A DNA stretch of 64,000 nt from Streptomyces sp. SID8352 (GTDB lineage Bacteria; Actinomycetota; Actinomycetes; Streptomycetales; Streptomycetaceae): the NCBI RefSeq assembly GCF_009862265.1, contig NZ_WWGX01000088.1, positions 37,591 through 101,590 of the forward strand, written 5' to 3'. Shown here piece by piece: positions 25,486-34,010 of the stretch. Made by a program: the position numbers and the translations under genes. Numbering within the stretch: position 1 is the first letter of the stretch; every line of letters starts with the position of its first letter. The notes below the pieces were generated by a model that was not told where the DNA came from, made no database searches, and saw only the letters and a program-made list of their open reading frames with translations.

Positions 25486-27051
25486 TTACTGCCGCGGGGT
25501 TATGAAGGTTCCGTTCACGACATATCCATCGAGCCCATGAAGTTCGCCGTACGCGATCAGGTCGCTGGTGCGGTTGATGAATCCGCGTCCCGAATAGTTG
25601 AGCGAAGTGTTGCAGAGGACGCTGAATCCGGTCAGTTCACCGAAGCGGGTCAGCAGTTCGGCCATTTCCGGGTTCGCCGTCGGGTCGACGGTCTGGGTGC
25701 GGGCAGTCCCGTCGACGTGCGTCACCGCCCGCAGTTCGTCGGACTCGACCTGGCTGAAGTACAGCATGTAGGGGTCGGGGACGCCGCCGCCGAACCAGCG
25801 GCCCGCGTCCTGTTCCAGGCAGATCGGGGCGATGGGCCGGTAGCTCTCGCGCTGCTTGATCTTGTTGAGTCTGCGCGTCGTCTCCTCGGTGAAGGGAGCG
25901 GCAAGGATCGACCGGTTCCCGAGCGCGCGGGGGCCGATCTCCCAGCGGCCCCGTGCCCAGCCGATGATGTTCCCGTCGCGGAGATAGCGGGCGACCTCGT
26001 CATGGGATACCGGGCGGATCTCGTAGCGCCGCGGGTCGAATGGCAGATCCTCGACGAACTCGCCTCCCGTGTACACGTCCCAGTCGAGGGCGGCCGACCC
26101 GGTGTAGAAGTGCTGGGCGTCGATGGCGGTCCCGATTGCGGATCCGCTGTCGTTGGGGCACGGCGGGACGAAGACCGCGGGGAAGAGGCCGCACTCGCGC
26201 CAGCGGCGGTTCCACTCGCAGTTGAGTCCGCAGCCGCCGGAGATGAGAAGTGGGAGGCCCTCGACCAGATGCTCCCGGGCGTATGTGTGGAACCGGTTGA
26301 ATATGGCGTCCGACAGGTGGGCTGCGAAGTTCTTGTACGCCTGCGTCTCCACGCCGATGTTGTGGAAGGGAGAGTCGGCCATCCGGTTCTTGAGGCTGCC
26401 CGTGATGACCTCCCGCTGCCCGAGGATGAAGTCGATGGCTTCCTGCTCCGCCCGCCCGGCCGGCCGGGCGTCGGCGAATCCGGAGAGGGCCATCTGCTTC
26501 CCCGCGTCCTGGAAGCGGACGAATTCCTCGTGCGGGCTGTACTCGGGATCGGCGAGCGCGAAGCCGTAGGAGTACTTGTTTCCGGGGTAGTTGAGCACCT
26601 CCTGGAGGTGGGTCACCCTTCCGTACTCGTCGATGCGGTAGAAGGAGCCGATGTTCCCCTCCCAGACGAGACTGTAGAAGGCCTGGTCCTGGGGGAACGC
26701 GGACATTCCGTATGACGTCATGATGTGGGAGCGCTCGTGTGTGGAGGAGAAGACACGCACGTTCTTCCCGAAGAACCGGCCGGCCTCGTCCGTGATCGAG
26801 GATTCGCCCACCCCGAAGTACCCGGCACGCGACGGCTGGTCGGTGGCCTGAGTGCCCTTGATCCAACCGCTCACGGCGATGACATCGGGCTGTTCGTCGA
26901 GCCGGTCGGCCGCCACGGCGAATGTCTCGGCCGTCAGCGTGCTGTAGCGGCTGAACGAGTCCTTCTCCGCCTCCAGGGAGAAGAGCAGCTTTCCGTCCTT
27001 GACGGCTGCGATCGCGCCGTCGTGGCCCTCTTTGAGGGAGAGAATCAGCAT
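25486..27051 (-). CDS. NodU/CmcH-type O-carbamoyltransferase
   Basis: A 521-aa carbamoyltransferase that moves a carbamoyl group from carbamoyl phosphate to a hydroxyl of a small molecule. The N-terminal Kae1-like domain starts ILSLKEGHDGAIAAVKDG and has the metal-binding HxxxH at His105-His109 (THERSHIMTSYG). GGCGLNCEWNRRW and VPPCPNDSGSAIGTA are nucleotide/substrate motifs. The C-terminal carbamoyltransferase domain has GRWEIGPRALGNRSILA, KIKQRESYRPIAP and LCNTSLNYSGRGFINR. It resembles tailoring enzymes of antibiotic clusters. ATG at 27051 with GAAGGA upstream. It is last in a six-gene operon. Confidence 0.92.
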   Translation of the reverse strand: MLILSLKEGHDGAIAAVKDGKLLFSLEAEKDSFSRYSTLTAETFAVAADRLDEQPDVIAVSGWIKGTQATDQPSRAGYFGVGESSITDEAGRFFGKNVRVFSSTHERSHIMTSYGMSAFPQDQAFYSLVWEGNIGSFYRIDEYGRVTHLQEVLNYPGNKYSYGFALADPEYSPHEEFVRFQDAGKQMALSGFADARPAGRAEQEAIDFILGQREVITGSLKNRMADSPFHNIGVETQAYKNFAAHLSDAIFNRFHTYAREHLVEGLPLLISGGCGLNCEWNRRWRECGLFPAVFVPPCPNDSGSAIGTAIDAQHFYTGSAALDWDVYTGGEFVEDLPFDPRRYEIRPVSHDEVARYLRDGNIIGWARGRWEIGPRALGNRSILAAPFTEETTRRLNKIKQRESYRPIAPICLEQDAGRWFGGGVPDPYMLYFSQVESDELRAVTHVDGTARTQTVDPTANPEMAELLTRFGELTGFSVLCNTSLNYSGRGFINRTSDLIAYGELHGLDGYVVNGTFITPRQ

Positions 27052-27112
27052 GGTGGTCCTTCCCGCTGCGGGTGTGGGATGTGGCAGTGGGTGCCTTGGC
27101 GGAGTACCCGGG

Positions 27113-27928
27113 TCAGGTGGTGCCCGGACCGGCTGCCGTCGAGAGGACTTTGAGGGCGAGCCGGTGAAGCTGTGGATTGGCGGACAGCGCACCGGTGCCC
27201 CCCTGGGGCGTGCCACCCCTAAGATCGGTGCAGGCCCCGCCGGATTCGGTGACGAGGACCTGTACGGCGGCGATGTCCCATGGGTTCACGACCGGTTCGG
27301 CGGCGATGTCGAGGGTTCCCTCGGCGACCATGCAGTGCTGGAGGAAGTCGCCGAAGGCGCGGTCCTCCCAGCACTCCTCGGCAAGGCGCAGATATGCCGC
27401 ACGTGAGTGGAAGACGTCCCAGGTGCGCGTGCTGGTGGTGGACAGGTAGGCGTCGGCAAGACTCTTCCGGGCGGAGACCCGCAGTGGCAGGGGAGCACTG
27501 CCGGCCGGCCCGCGCCGCAGCCAGGCACCCCGGCCGGCCGCCGCCCACCAGCGGCTGTACAGGGCGGGGGCGCTGATCACACCGACGGTGGGCCGCCCGT
27601 CCTGCAGCAGGGCGATCAGTGTGGCCCAGACCGGTACCCCGCGCAGGAAGTTCTTGGTGCCGTCGATGGGGTCGACCAGCCAGGTGCGCCCTTCCGTGAC
27701 GGAGCCGCCGGTCTCCTCACCGGCGAAGGAGTCGTGGGGGCGGGCGGAGCGCAGTGCCTCACGCACGGCCGTCTCGACGGCGGTGTCCGCGTCGGTCACG
27801 GGCGTGCGGTCCGGCTTCTCCCGGACCCTCAGGTCAAGGGCCCGAAAGCGGGGGCCGGTGATGTGGTCGGCGATGTCGCCCATTCGCAGGGCCAGTTCGA
27901 GATCGTCCAGTGGGGATACGGGGATCAC
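27113..27928 (-). CDS. Inositol-monophosphatase family phosphatase (HisN-like)
   Basis: A 271-aa Mg2+-dependent phosphatase of the IMPase superfamily. Metal-ligand motifs: GEETGG (Glu71/72), WLVDPIDGTKNF (Asp86, Asp89) and NPWDIAA. The N-terminus resembles actinobacterial HisN histidinol-phosphate phosphatases (ALRMGDIADHITGPRFRA). In this operon it more likely removes phosphate from a sugar or cyclitol intermediate; a metabolic HisN paralogue remains possible. GTG at 27928 overlaps the upstream stop (GTGA). About 60 bp separate it from the carbamoyltransferase gene. Confidence 0.85.
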   Translation of the reverse strand: MIPVSPLDDLELALRMGDIADHITGPRFRALDLRVREKPDRTPVTDADTAVETAVREALRSARPHDSFAGEETGGSVTEGRTWLVDPIDGTKNFLRGVPVWATLIALLQDGRPTVGVISAPALYSRWWAAAGRGAWLRRGPAGSAPLPLRVSARKSLADAYLSTTSTRTWDVFHSRAAYLRLAEECWEDRAFGDFLQHCMVAEGTLDIAAEPVVNPWDIAAVQVLVTESGGACTDLRGGTPQGGTGALSANPQLHRLALKVLSTAAGPGTT

Positions 27929-28614
27929 CTCGCGTGGAGTTCGAGCAGGTGGTATTCCATGACACGGACCTCCTCGATCCGGCGTACACGGCGCAGCATT
28001 TCGACCCGTACGCCGGCTTCCTCCGCGATGGCGTCGAGCCGTTCGCGGTCGCCGAGGTCGGCGGTGCCCAGCAGCAGCCTGCCGCCGTCCGTCAGATGCT
28101 TGTGGGCTCCTGCGATGTAGCGGGCCTGGCCCTGGTAGCCGGGATCGAAGACGGCGGAGTGCAGATCGGTGGACAGGGCGAAGTCGTCCTCCACGTAGGT
28201 CCAGGGGACGTTCCAGAAGATGGTGTCGAAGCGGTCCACCGGTTCGAGTGCCGTGTACATGTCGCTGTGCAGGGCGCGCACCCGATCGCCCACGCCATGG
28301 CGTTCGGCGTTGGCGACCGTGTTGGCCACCGCCCTCTCGTTGATGTCCAGCGCGGTCACGGACGCACAGCCGTGAAGTGCCGCGGTCACGGAGATGACGC
28401 CCGTTCCGCAGCCGATCTCCAGGAACGAGCCGCCCGGCGGATAGGGCACGATCGAGGCCAGCACCTCGGTCGCGGCGCTCAGAGTGCTGGGGAAGACCCC
28501 GCGGTGCAGGTCCCATTCCCGTCCCAGCAGGGTGAAGGTGTCCGGCAGGTCGTCGCCGACGAGGGCGTGCCGGAGGGCCTGGGCCACGGTCTCGGGGGAT
28601 TCCTGGGCGGTCAT
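27925..28614 (-). CDS. Class I methyltransferase (HemK/PrmC-like fold)
   Basis: A 229-aa SAM-dependent methyltransferase. Motif I is FLEIGCGTGVISVTAALHG. The acidic loop is VTALDINERAVANTVANAE. Motif IV is FWNVPWTYVED, where the usual NPPY of N-methyltransferases reads NVPW. The gene overlaps its neighbours on both sides by 4 bp, so it is an integral part of the operon. It may N- or O-methylate the cluster product; which atom cannot be told. Confidence 0.8.
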   Translation of the reverse strand: MTAQESPETVAQALRHALVGDDLPDTFTLLGREWDLHRGVFPSTLSAATEVLASIVPYPPGGSFLEIGCGTGVISVTAALHGCASVTALDINERAVANTVANAERHGVGDRVRALHSDMYTALEPVDRFDTIFWNVPWTYVEDDFALSTDLHSAVFDPGYQGQARYIAGAHKHLTDGGRLLLGTADLGDRERLDAIAEEAGVRVEMLRRVRRIEEVRVMEYHLLELHAR

Positions 28615-29930
28615 CGCTGCTGCCTCTCGGGCGGTGTCGGTCGTCGGGCCGAGCCGGCCGCGTACCGTACGAGGGCTCCGCGGTGGCGGCCGATCTTGAG
28701 GAAGGCCTCGGCATACTGCTCTATGAGCGTCTTGTCCTCGGGCCAGTTGGTGAAGGTGGGCAGTGACAGTGCGTGCTGCTCGACACGCTCCGCGTGCGAT
28801 CCGTCCCTGGGTCCGGTGCCCTTCTTGGCCGTGCCGGGGAACAGGGGGTTCTCCCGGGAGGCGTACAGCGGCAGCGTGGAGAGCCGAGGACCGGAAGGAG
28901 CGCCCACTTCCATGCCTTCGGCGCGTAGCGCCTCGATGAGGACGGAGCGGGGGACGCCGCCCAGCGCCTCGGGCCGGTAGAGCGGTTTGTAGCCGTACCA
29001 TGCGCCCATGTCGACGTGGTCGGCCACGTGTACCGGCTCCAGATAGGCGACGTCGCCGATCTGTCGGCCGAGGTGGCGCAGGCAGCGGTGCCGGGCCTCT
29101 TTGCGCGCCGGGAACGCGGCGAGCGCGTGCCGGGCGACGATGGCGTTGAAGGGCGACATGCGCAGCTTCAGCCCGAAGCCGGTGACCCAGTGCGCGCGCA
29201 GTTCCTCGTCGAGGACGGAGTCCCGGGAGCGGTCCCGGTAGTGGCCCAGGAGCGTGGCACGGTCGTGCACCTGGGCGTCGCTCGTGACGAGGATGCCGCC
29301 TTCGCCCGCGTAAACGGCCTTGTTGGCCTGGAGGGAGAAGACCGCAGCGTCGCCGAAGGTGCCGACGGGCTTGCCTTTGTAGCGACTGCCGTGGGCGTGG
29401 GAGCAGTCCTCCAGAACGCGCAGCCCGTGCCGCTCGGCGATCCGCAGGATCGCGTCCATGTCGCAGGGGTGGCCCCACTGGTGGACCACCGTGATCACCT
29501 TGGTGTGCTCGGTGAGTGCGGCCTGAAGGGCCTTCGGGTCCAGACCTCGGGTGCCGGGATCGATGTCGGCCAGGATCACGTCGCCGCGGAGCGCGAAGAC
29601 GGGGCTCAGGGCCGCGTGGTAGGTGAGCGCCGGTCCCACGACATCCACGCCTTCGCGCACACCGAGGGCGAAGTAGGCGGCGAACAGGGCGCTGGTACCG
29701 GAGTTGAAGGTGACGGCGAAGCGGGTTCCGCCCTCCAGGAAGGCGAGGAAGTCGGCCTCGAACCGGCCGATGGGACCGCTGTTGCCCTTGATGGAGATGT
29801 CGGCGTTCCGCTGCGCGGCCAGTTCGGACAGCTCCGCCTCATCGGCCGGGGGCGGCCAGACTTCGTGCGGCAGGGGCCGTTCGATGGCGGGTGTGCCCCC
29901 GAGGAGGGCGAGTTGCTCGATCGTGGCCAT
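28611..29930 (-). CDS. DegT/DnrJ/EryC1/StrS family PLP aminotransferase
   Basis: A 439-aa sugar/cyclitol aminotransferase. The PLP lysine is Lys204 in FSLQANKAVYAGEGG. NSGTSALFAAYFALG binds the cofactor phosphate; LEDCSHAHGSRYKG holds the PLP-ring Asp. The text resembles the AHBA synthase / StsC branch. Members transaminate keto sugars or keto-cyclitols. Beside a Gfo/Idh dehydrogenase and a phosphatase this suggests oxidation, amination and dephosphorylation of a sugar or cyclitol phosphate. GGAAGGA precedes the ATG at 29930. Confidence 0.9.
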   Translation of the reverse strand: MATIEQLALLGGTPAIERPLPHEVWPPPADEAELSELAAQRNADISIKGNSGPIGRFEADFLAFLEGGTRFAVTFNSGTSALFAAYFALGVREGVDVVGPALTYHAALSPVFALRGDVILADIDPGTRGLDPKALQAALTEHTKVITVVHQWGHPCDMDAILRIAERHGLRVLEDCSHAHGSRYKGKPVGTFGDAAVFSLQANKAVYAGEGGILVTSDAQVHDRATLLGHYRDRSRDSVLDEELRAHWVTGFGLKLRMSPFNAIVARHALAAFPARKEARHRCLRHLGRQIGDVAYLEPVHVADHVDMGAWYGYKPLYRPEALGGVPRSVLIEALRAEGMEVGAPSGPRLSTLPLYASRENPLFPGTAKKGTGPRDGSHAERVEQHALSLPTFTNWPEDKTLIEQYAEAFLKIGRHRGALVRYAAGSARRPTPPERQQR

Positions 29931-29990
29931 GTGTCCTTCCTGGTTCCGTGGTGGGGCCGCGCGGGTTCTGCGGGTCCGTCGGAGCTGGGG

Positions 29991-31007
29991 TCAGGCGCAC
30001 CGGTCGGCGATTTCGTCGTACTCGCGCAACCGGTCCCGGTAGATCCCCTCGATCGTGTGCACGGAGCGGAGCTGACGCTGGAGGTGGTCCTGCCGGTAGC
30101 GGAGGTCGTCCAGATGGCCCAGGTAGTGGGCGATCATGGAACGCGCGATGTCGGACTTGGGGCCGTCCCAGGTGAAGCTCTCCAGCGGCAGTCCTCCGAT
30201 GGAGTGCAGGACGGCGACCCCGGGAGTGACGTTCAACGCGCCCTCCGTACCGAGCACGCAGAGATGCTCGGCCTTCTCGTAGTGGTGGCGTGAGATGCGC
30301 AGCGAGCCCTTCAGTCCTGTGGCGGGGTAGCTGGACATGAGGCTGACGAGATCCTCCAGCCGTCGATCCCGCATCTCCTGGTAGTGGTGCACGAAGGCGG
30401 AGTGCACCTGGGAGGGTTCGGGGAACATTCCGCTGAGCACATCGATGAGGTGGTAGCCCATATCGAGGAGCACACCGCCCATGGCGTGCTTTCTGGAGGC
30501 GCGCCAGCCCGTGGTCGGGTGGGCCAGGTTCAAGTGGTAGTCGTACGAGAACCAGTAGGGCTGCCCGATCCGGGTGAGGTTTTCCCGGGCGAACCGGAAG
30601 ACGGGGTTGAAGTTCCGTTGCAGCAGGGTGAAGATGCTGCGGTCGGCCTGTTGCGCCAGGTGGATGAGTTGCCGGGCTTCCTGCTCGGTGACAGCGAATG
30701 GCTTTTCTTTGATGACGTGCCTGCCGTGCGCAAGGATTTCCGAACAGACCGGGAAGTGCTCACTGTGCGGGACGGTGACCACCGCGACATCAAATTCTGT
30801 CCTTGCGAGCGCCTCACCCAGGAGGGTGTAATGCGGGAATTCCCAGGCGTCGGCGAGTGACGAGGCTGCCGGCGCCGGGTCGACTCCGCCGACGACGTCT
30901 GCGTTTTCCCGCACGACCGGCAGATACTCTTTTCCTTGATGTCCGGCAAATCCGACCACCAGAACTCGCGGGCGCGGGACTGCCTTCTTCGACCTGTTAC
31001 CGGACAT
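29991..31007 (-). CDS. Gfo/Idh/MocA family oxidoreductase
   Basis: A 338-aa NAD(P)-dependent dehydrogenase. The Rossmann loop is VLVVGFAGHQGKEYLP (residues 15-30). The family EKP motif is at 101-103 (HVIKEKPFAVTEQE). The substrate-domain catalytic segment is GGVLLDMGYHLIDVLSG. It would oxidise a sugar or cyclitol hydroxyl to a ketone for the adjacent DegT enzyme, the same logic as RifL/RifK or NtdC/NtdA. GAGGGAG lies 9 nt upstream of the ATG. The 60-bp gap to the aminotransferase gene suggests cotranscription. Confidence 0.88.
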   Translation of the reverse strand: MSGNRSKKAVPRPRVLVVGFAGHQGKEYLPVVRENADVVGGVDPAPAASSLADAWEFPHYTLLGEALARTEFDVAVVTVPHSEHFPVCSEILAHGRHVIKEKPFAVTEQEARQLIHLAQQADRSIFTLLQRNFNPVFRFARENLTRIGQPYWFSYDYHLNLAHPTTGWRASRKHAMGGVLLDMGYHLIDVLSGMFPEPSQVHSAFVHHYQEMRDRRLEDLVSLMSSYPATGLKGSLRISRHHYEKAEHLCVLGTEGALNVTPGVAVLHSIGGLPLESFTWDGPKSDIARSMIAHYLGHLDDLRYRQDHLQRQLRSVHTIEGIYRDRLREYDEIADRCA

Positions 31008-31052
31008 ACAGAATATCTCCCTCGCAGAAAATATCTGAAGTCGTAGAGGGGT

Positions 31053-31529
31053 TCAGGGGGCTCGGTGCTCTTTTCCGGACTCACCGGCGAGCCATGTGTG
31101 CGCCGCGGTCACGACGTCCTTGATGAAGGTGCTTCCGCTGAGCTTTGTATTCTCGTCGAGCAGCGTGACGCCGTCGGTCGTGATCCAGGTGAACTCGGTG
31201 TGCTTGTCCCGTTCGAGTTCGGGCGACGAGAGGTCACCGTCCACCTCGACGACGTAGTCCGATTCGATGTGCCGCAGTCCGTCCGCCGTCCACTCCTCGT
31301 GCGCGACCCGGGCAAGCACGTGGCGCAGTCGCCACCCGGTCTCCTCGGCGATCTCCCTGCGGAGCGCCTCCAGCAGGGGCTCACCCTCCTCCACGGCTCC
31401 GCCGACGATGTCCCAGCAGCCGGGGAAGAGGCGTCGCCCGGCCGAGCGGCGCTGGACGAAGATCCGGTCGCAAGGGTCACGGATCAGCGCACCCACCACG
31501 CGCCGCGGTTCGTTCGACGAGCTGACCAT
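31053..31529 (-). CDS. Nudix hydrolase
   Basis: A 158-aa Nudix hydrolase. The Nudix box GX5EX7REUXEEXGU is complete: Gly44, Glu50, Arg58-Glu59, Glu62-Glu63, Gly65 (GGAVEEGEP..REIAEETGW). It hydrolyses a nucleoside diphosphate linked to another moiety. As the first gene of the operon it could process an NDP-sugar or act in house-cleaning. GAGGGA lies 5 nt before the ATG at 31529. An inverted repeat lies 20 bp further upstream. Confidence 0.87.
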   Translation of the reverse strand: MVSSSNEPRRVVGALIRDPCDRIFVQRRSAGRRLFPGCWDIVGGAVEEGEPLLEALRREIAEETGWRLRHVLARVAHEEWTADGLRHIESDYVVEVDGDLSSPELERDKHTEFTWITTDGVTLLDENTKLSGSTFIKDVVTAAHTWLAGESGKEHRAP

Positions 31530-31548
31530 TCATCCCTCGATTCACCAG

Positions 31549-31566
31549 CACGCGAGATATCGCGTG
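31549..31566. promoter_or_regulatory. Operator-like inverted repeat upstream of the Nudix-led operon
   Basis: CACGCGA-GATA-TCGCGTG, a perfect 7-bp dyad with a 4-nt centre, 19-37 bp upstream of the Nudix start codon. A possible -10 hexamer (minus-strand TATTCT, near 31585) lies just upstream, so a bound repressor would sit at or after the transcription start. Confidence 0.5.
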
Positions 31567-32005
31567 CGCCATGTGCCGGGTAGAATAGAAAATGAGCCGA
31601 ACGGTCCGAAGGAGAGGGCAAGCAGCTGAATTGCCGCCGCATTGATCGGGGCGGCTTGGCCGGGCTAACCGGACTCTCCGCCCCGAAGGCTACCGGAGAC
31701 CCTCGACGACACAAGAGAGTGCGCAAGGATTCGGACGCCTCAACTTCCTCTTGACATGGTGATGCGCCATATGCTGACAAGCGCCCCATGGATGTCGCCC
31801 GCTGATTCGGGCTGCAGGTGTCGAGGTGCCCCGCCCCGAAGTGTGGACTGCTCTCGCCGGCGCTCACCGTCTTCCGGGTGAGGGCTTTCTCGCCCGACTC
31901 ACTCAGCGATCATTCCTTTCTGTCACCGCCGGTCATGTCACGCTGGATATGTTGGCCGGATTTTCCATGTGCCGGATCCTGATGGCGCCGCTCGGTGCCC
32001 GGACG
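31567..32005. other. Promoter-bearing intergenic region of the six-gene operon
   Basis: About 440 bp with visibly lower GC than the surroundings. It follows the 3' end of the O-methyltransferase gene and precedes the Nudix operon. A consensus TTGACA occurs on the plus strand near 31752, but no good -10 follows at 16-18 bp. No credible open frame was found. Confidence 0.45.
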
Positions 32006-32848
32006 CTACCGGCGGCGGGCGACCAGGAAGACGTACCCGACCTCGGGGAGCGCACCGAACCGGGGAAGGGAGCGGGTGGAGGTGAAGAACTCGTAGTGAG
32101 GGTCACCGGGGGTGGGCCGGACGCCGTCGAAGGCATCGGCGAACGCCTGATAGGTGCGCCGGACGTGTTCCCCGATGTCGTTGAACTCCACGGTCTCCAG
32201 ACCGGCGCGGTCCAGCGCCGTACGCAACTCCACCGGTCCGGGAAACCCGGGGGACCGGAACGCCCGGCACGTCTGGCGGACCGTCTCGGCGGCATCTCCG
32301 GTCACCGGAGCCCGGAGCAGCACATCAGTGACGACCAGCGGGCTTCCCGGTCGAAGTGTCCGGGCGATCTCGGTGAGAGCCGCGGTCCGGTCGCTGATGT
32401 GCATCAGGCACTCGATCGCCCAGGCACCGTCGAAGGACGCCGCGTCGAAGGGCAATGCGCAGGCGTCCGCGTACCGGAAGTCCACCCGGCCGGCGAGCGC
32501 GGCGGCGTCCGCGCGTGTCCGCGCGAGATCGATGTCCTCGTCGCTGACCGAGATCCCGGAGACGCGCGCACCGGTGGCCCGGGCGATCCGCAGGGCGGGC
32601 CGTCCGGTTCCGCAGCCGACGTCCAACAGGCGCTGTCCGGGTGCGGTGGCCAGCCGTTCCGCCACGAGGTCGGTGAGCCGGTCGGTGGCTTGGTTGAGAG
32701 AGCGGTCGTCGTCGGCGCTGTCCCAGTACCCGACGTGGATGTTCCCGTCGACGGCCGTGCCGTCCGCGGTCTCGGTCTGCTCGTCGTGGACCGGACCGGT
32801 GTCTGGTGACGACGGGGCGGTGTGGCGCACGGACGGGTCGTCGGTCAT
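32006..32848 (-). CDS. RebM-like SAM-dependent O-methyltransferase
   Basis: A 280-aa class I methyltransferase. Beginning at about residue 38 it follows the pattern of RebM, the 4'-O-methyltransferase of rebeccamycin sugar: HVGYWDSADDDRSLNQATDR, LLDVGCGTGRPALRIARATG, VSGISVSDEDIDLAR, DGAWAIECLMHISDR and the C-terminal EVGYVFLVARR. The first ~35 residues are a variable acidic tail. It probably methylates a sugar hydroxyl of a natural product. GGGAG lies 7 nt before the ATG. It is 476 bp upstream of the Nudix operon on the same strand, so it may belong to the same pathway. Confidence 0.85.
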   Translation of the reverse strand: MTDDPSVRHTAPSSPDTGPVHDEQTETADGTAVDGNIHVGYWDSADDDRSLNQATDRLTDLVAERLATAPGQRLLDVGCGTGRPALRIARATGARVSGISVSDEDIDLARTRADAAALAGRVDFRYADACALPFDAASFDGAWAIECLMHISDRTAALTEIARTLRPGSPLVVTDVLLRAPVTGDAAETVRQTCRAFRSPGFPGPVELRTALDRAGLETVEFNDIGEHVRRTYQAFADAFDGVRPTPGDPHYEFFTSTRSLPRFGALPEVGYVFLVARRR

Positions 32849-33419
32849 CGAGATCTCCCGCGCTTGAAGGGCGTGTCAGCCGGTGGTGAGGGCTGTCGGG
32901 CACGATTCACGGTACGCATCCCGGGCGAACGAGCGGGCGAGCCCACGGGGTTCACCGGGACGCCGAGAGGTATGCGGCGGCGGTCGCCGGTCGGGCGGTT
33001 GCCGCCCATGGTGAGGTCGGTGGCGATGCCGGCGAGTGGTGTGACAGCTCTGTGGGCGACGCGTTGCACCGGGGGTGTCCGACGGCGATGGGCATCGAAC
33101 GACGATTGTCCTGGAGGGTGTGGAGTTCGTCCAGGGTGCCGCGTTGGCATGGCCGCGACCGACCGGCGGCCGGGAGTGTCTGATCAACGGCGATCTGATG
33201 ATCAAGTGAGGCCGGGGAGCGCCCAAGCAGACCCTGGGCCATGGGCGAACGGCTCCGCGAACTCGGCGCAGTTGGCCACCGGGCTGCTCGCTGCGGTCCT
33301 CGCCCGCGTTCTCGGCATCGTCATCACCGTCGCCGGCAAGCGGCAGCGAGCCGCCGCCGGAAACCGGGCCGTCCACGCGACCGGGATCAGCCGTCGGACG
33401 ACTGCGGAGCAGGCGTGAA
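32849..33419. other. Apparent coding remnant or intergenic DNA
   Basis: About 570 bp with lower GC and several overlapping open frames on both strands, none recognised. One plus-strand reading ends LINGDLMIK just before a TGA near 33209. Another contains a hydrophobic stretch (ATGLLAAVLARVLGIVITVA near 33280-33340) without a matching start. This looks like decayed DNA rather than an active gene. Confidence 0.35.
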
Positions 33420-33818
33420 CTACCGGAGGGCGATGAGCCCTGCGTCCGTGGGTCTGAAGCCGCACGCGTCGAAGTAGAAGGGACGCAGATGCTCTTCGAA
33501 GTCAACGTGGAGCCATTCACAGTCCGCTGCATGGGCGCCTTGCACCGCGGTCGTCATGAGCCCGGTCCCGATACCGGTCCCGCACATGTCCTGAGCGACC
33601 ATCGTGTCGAGAACGAAGGCATGGACGCCACCGTCCCAGGCAACGTTGACAAACCCTACGAGCCTGCCGCCTTCCCGGGCGCAGACCCAGCCGAGGCTGT
33701 GGCGGTGCACTTGTGCCTGCCAATCGATGGGCATCCTGGCGTGGCTGAACGCTTCCGCGTGGAGCGCGTTGACGGCGGCGTTGTCGATGTCGCCGCGCCA
33801 CTCATACGTGATCACCAT
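33420..33818 (-). CDS. GNAT family N-acetyltransferase
   Basis: A 132-aa single-domain acetyltransferase. The acetyl-CoA loop is visible as VAQDMCGTGIGTGLMTTAV. WLHVDFEEHLRPFYFDACGF is the typical C-terminal strand-helix-strand. The start WRGDIDNAAVNALHAEAF matches a Streptomyces GNAT subgroup. The ATG at 33818 (MVITYEWRG) is preferred on family grounds; an ATG at 33827 is equally open, and neither has a clear ribosome-binding site. The substrate is unknown. It lies amid gene remnants. Confidence 0.8.
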   Translation of the reverse strand: MVITYEWRGDIDNAAVNALHAEAFSHARMPIDWQAQVHRHSLGWVCAREGGRLVGFVNVAWDGGVHAFVLDTMVAQDMCGTGIGTGLMTTAVQGAHAADCEWLHVDFEEHLRPFYFDACGFRPTDAGLIALR

Positions 33819-34010
33819 GGGCCGCATCGTAGGTCGCGGGATCTCGGCTCAGCCCTCTTTGTTCGGGGCCTGTGCCCCTTTCGGTCAGAGACATTCCGTG
33901 AGTTCTCGTACCCGATTCCGTCATTACGGGTGTCGAGGGAGAAGCGTCGTCAATCCTGGAGACGATGCGCAGACCGGCGCCCGGCTCAGCCTGCGCCGAA
34001 TGATCCGGAC

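Noticed and set aside
31740..31790. A plus-strand promoter starting TTGACA near 31752
   Set aside because: No acceptable -10 at 16-18 bp and no plus-strand gene follows; the next genes are on the minus strand.
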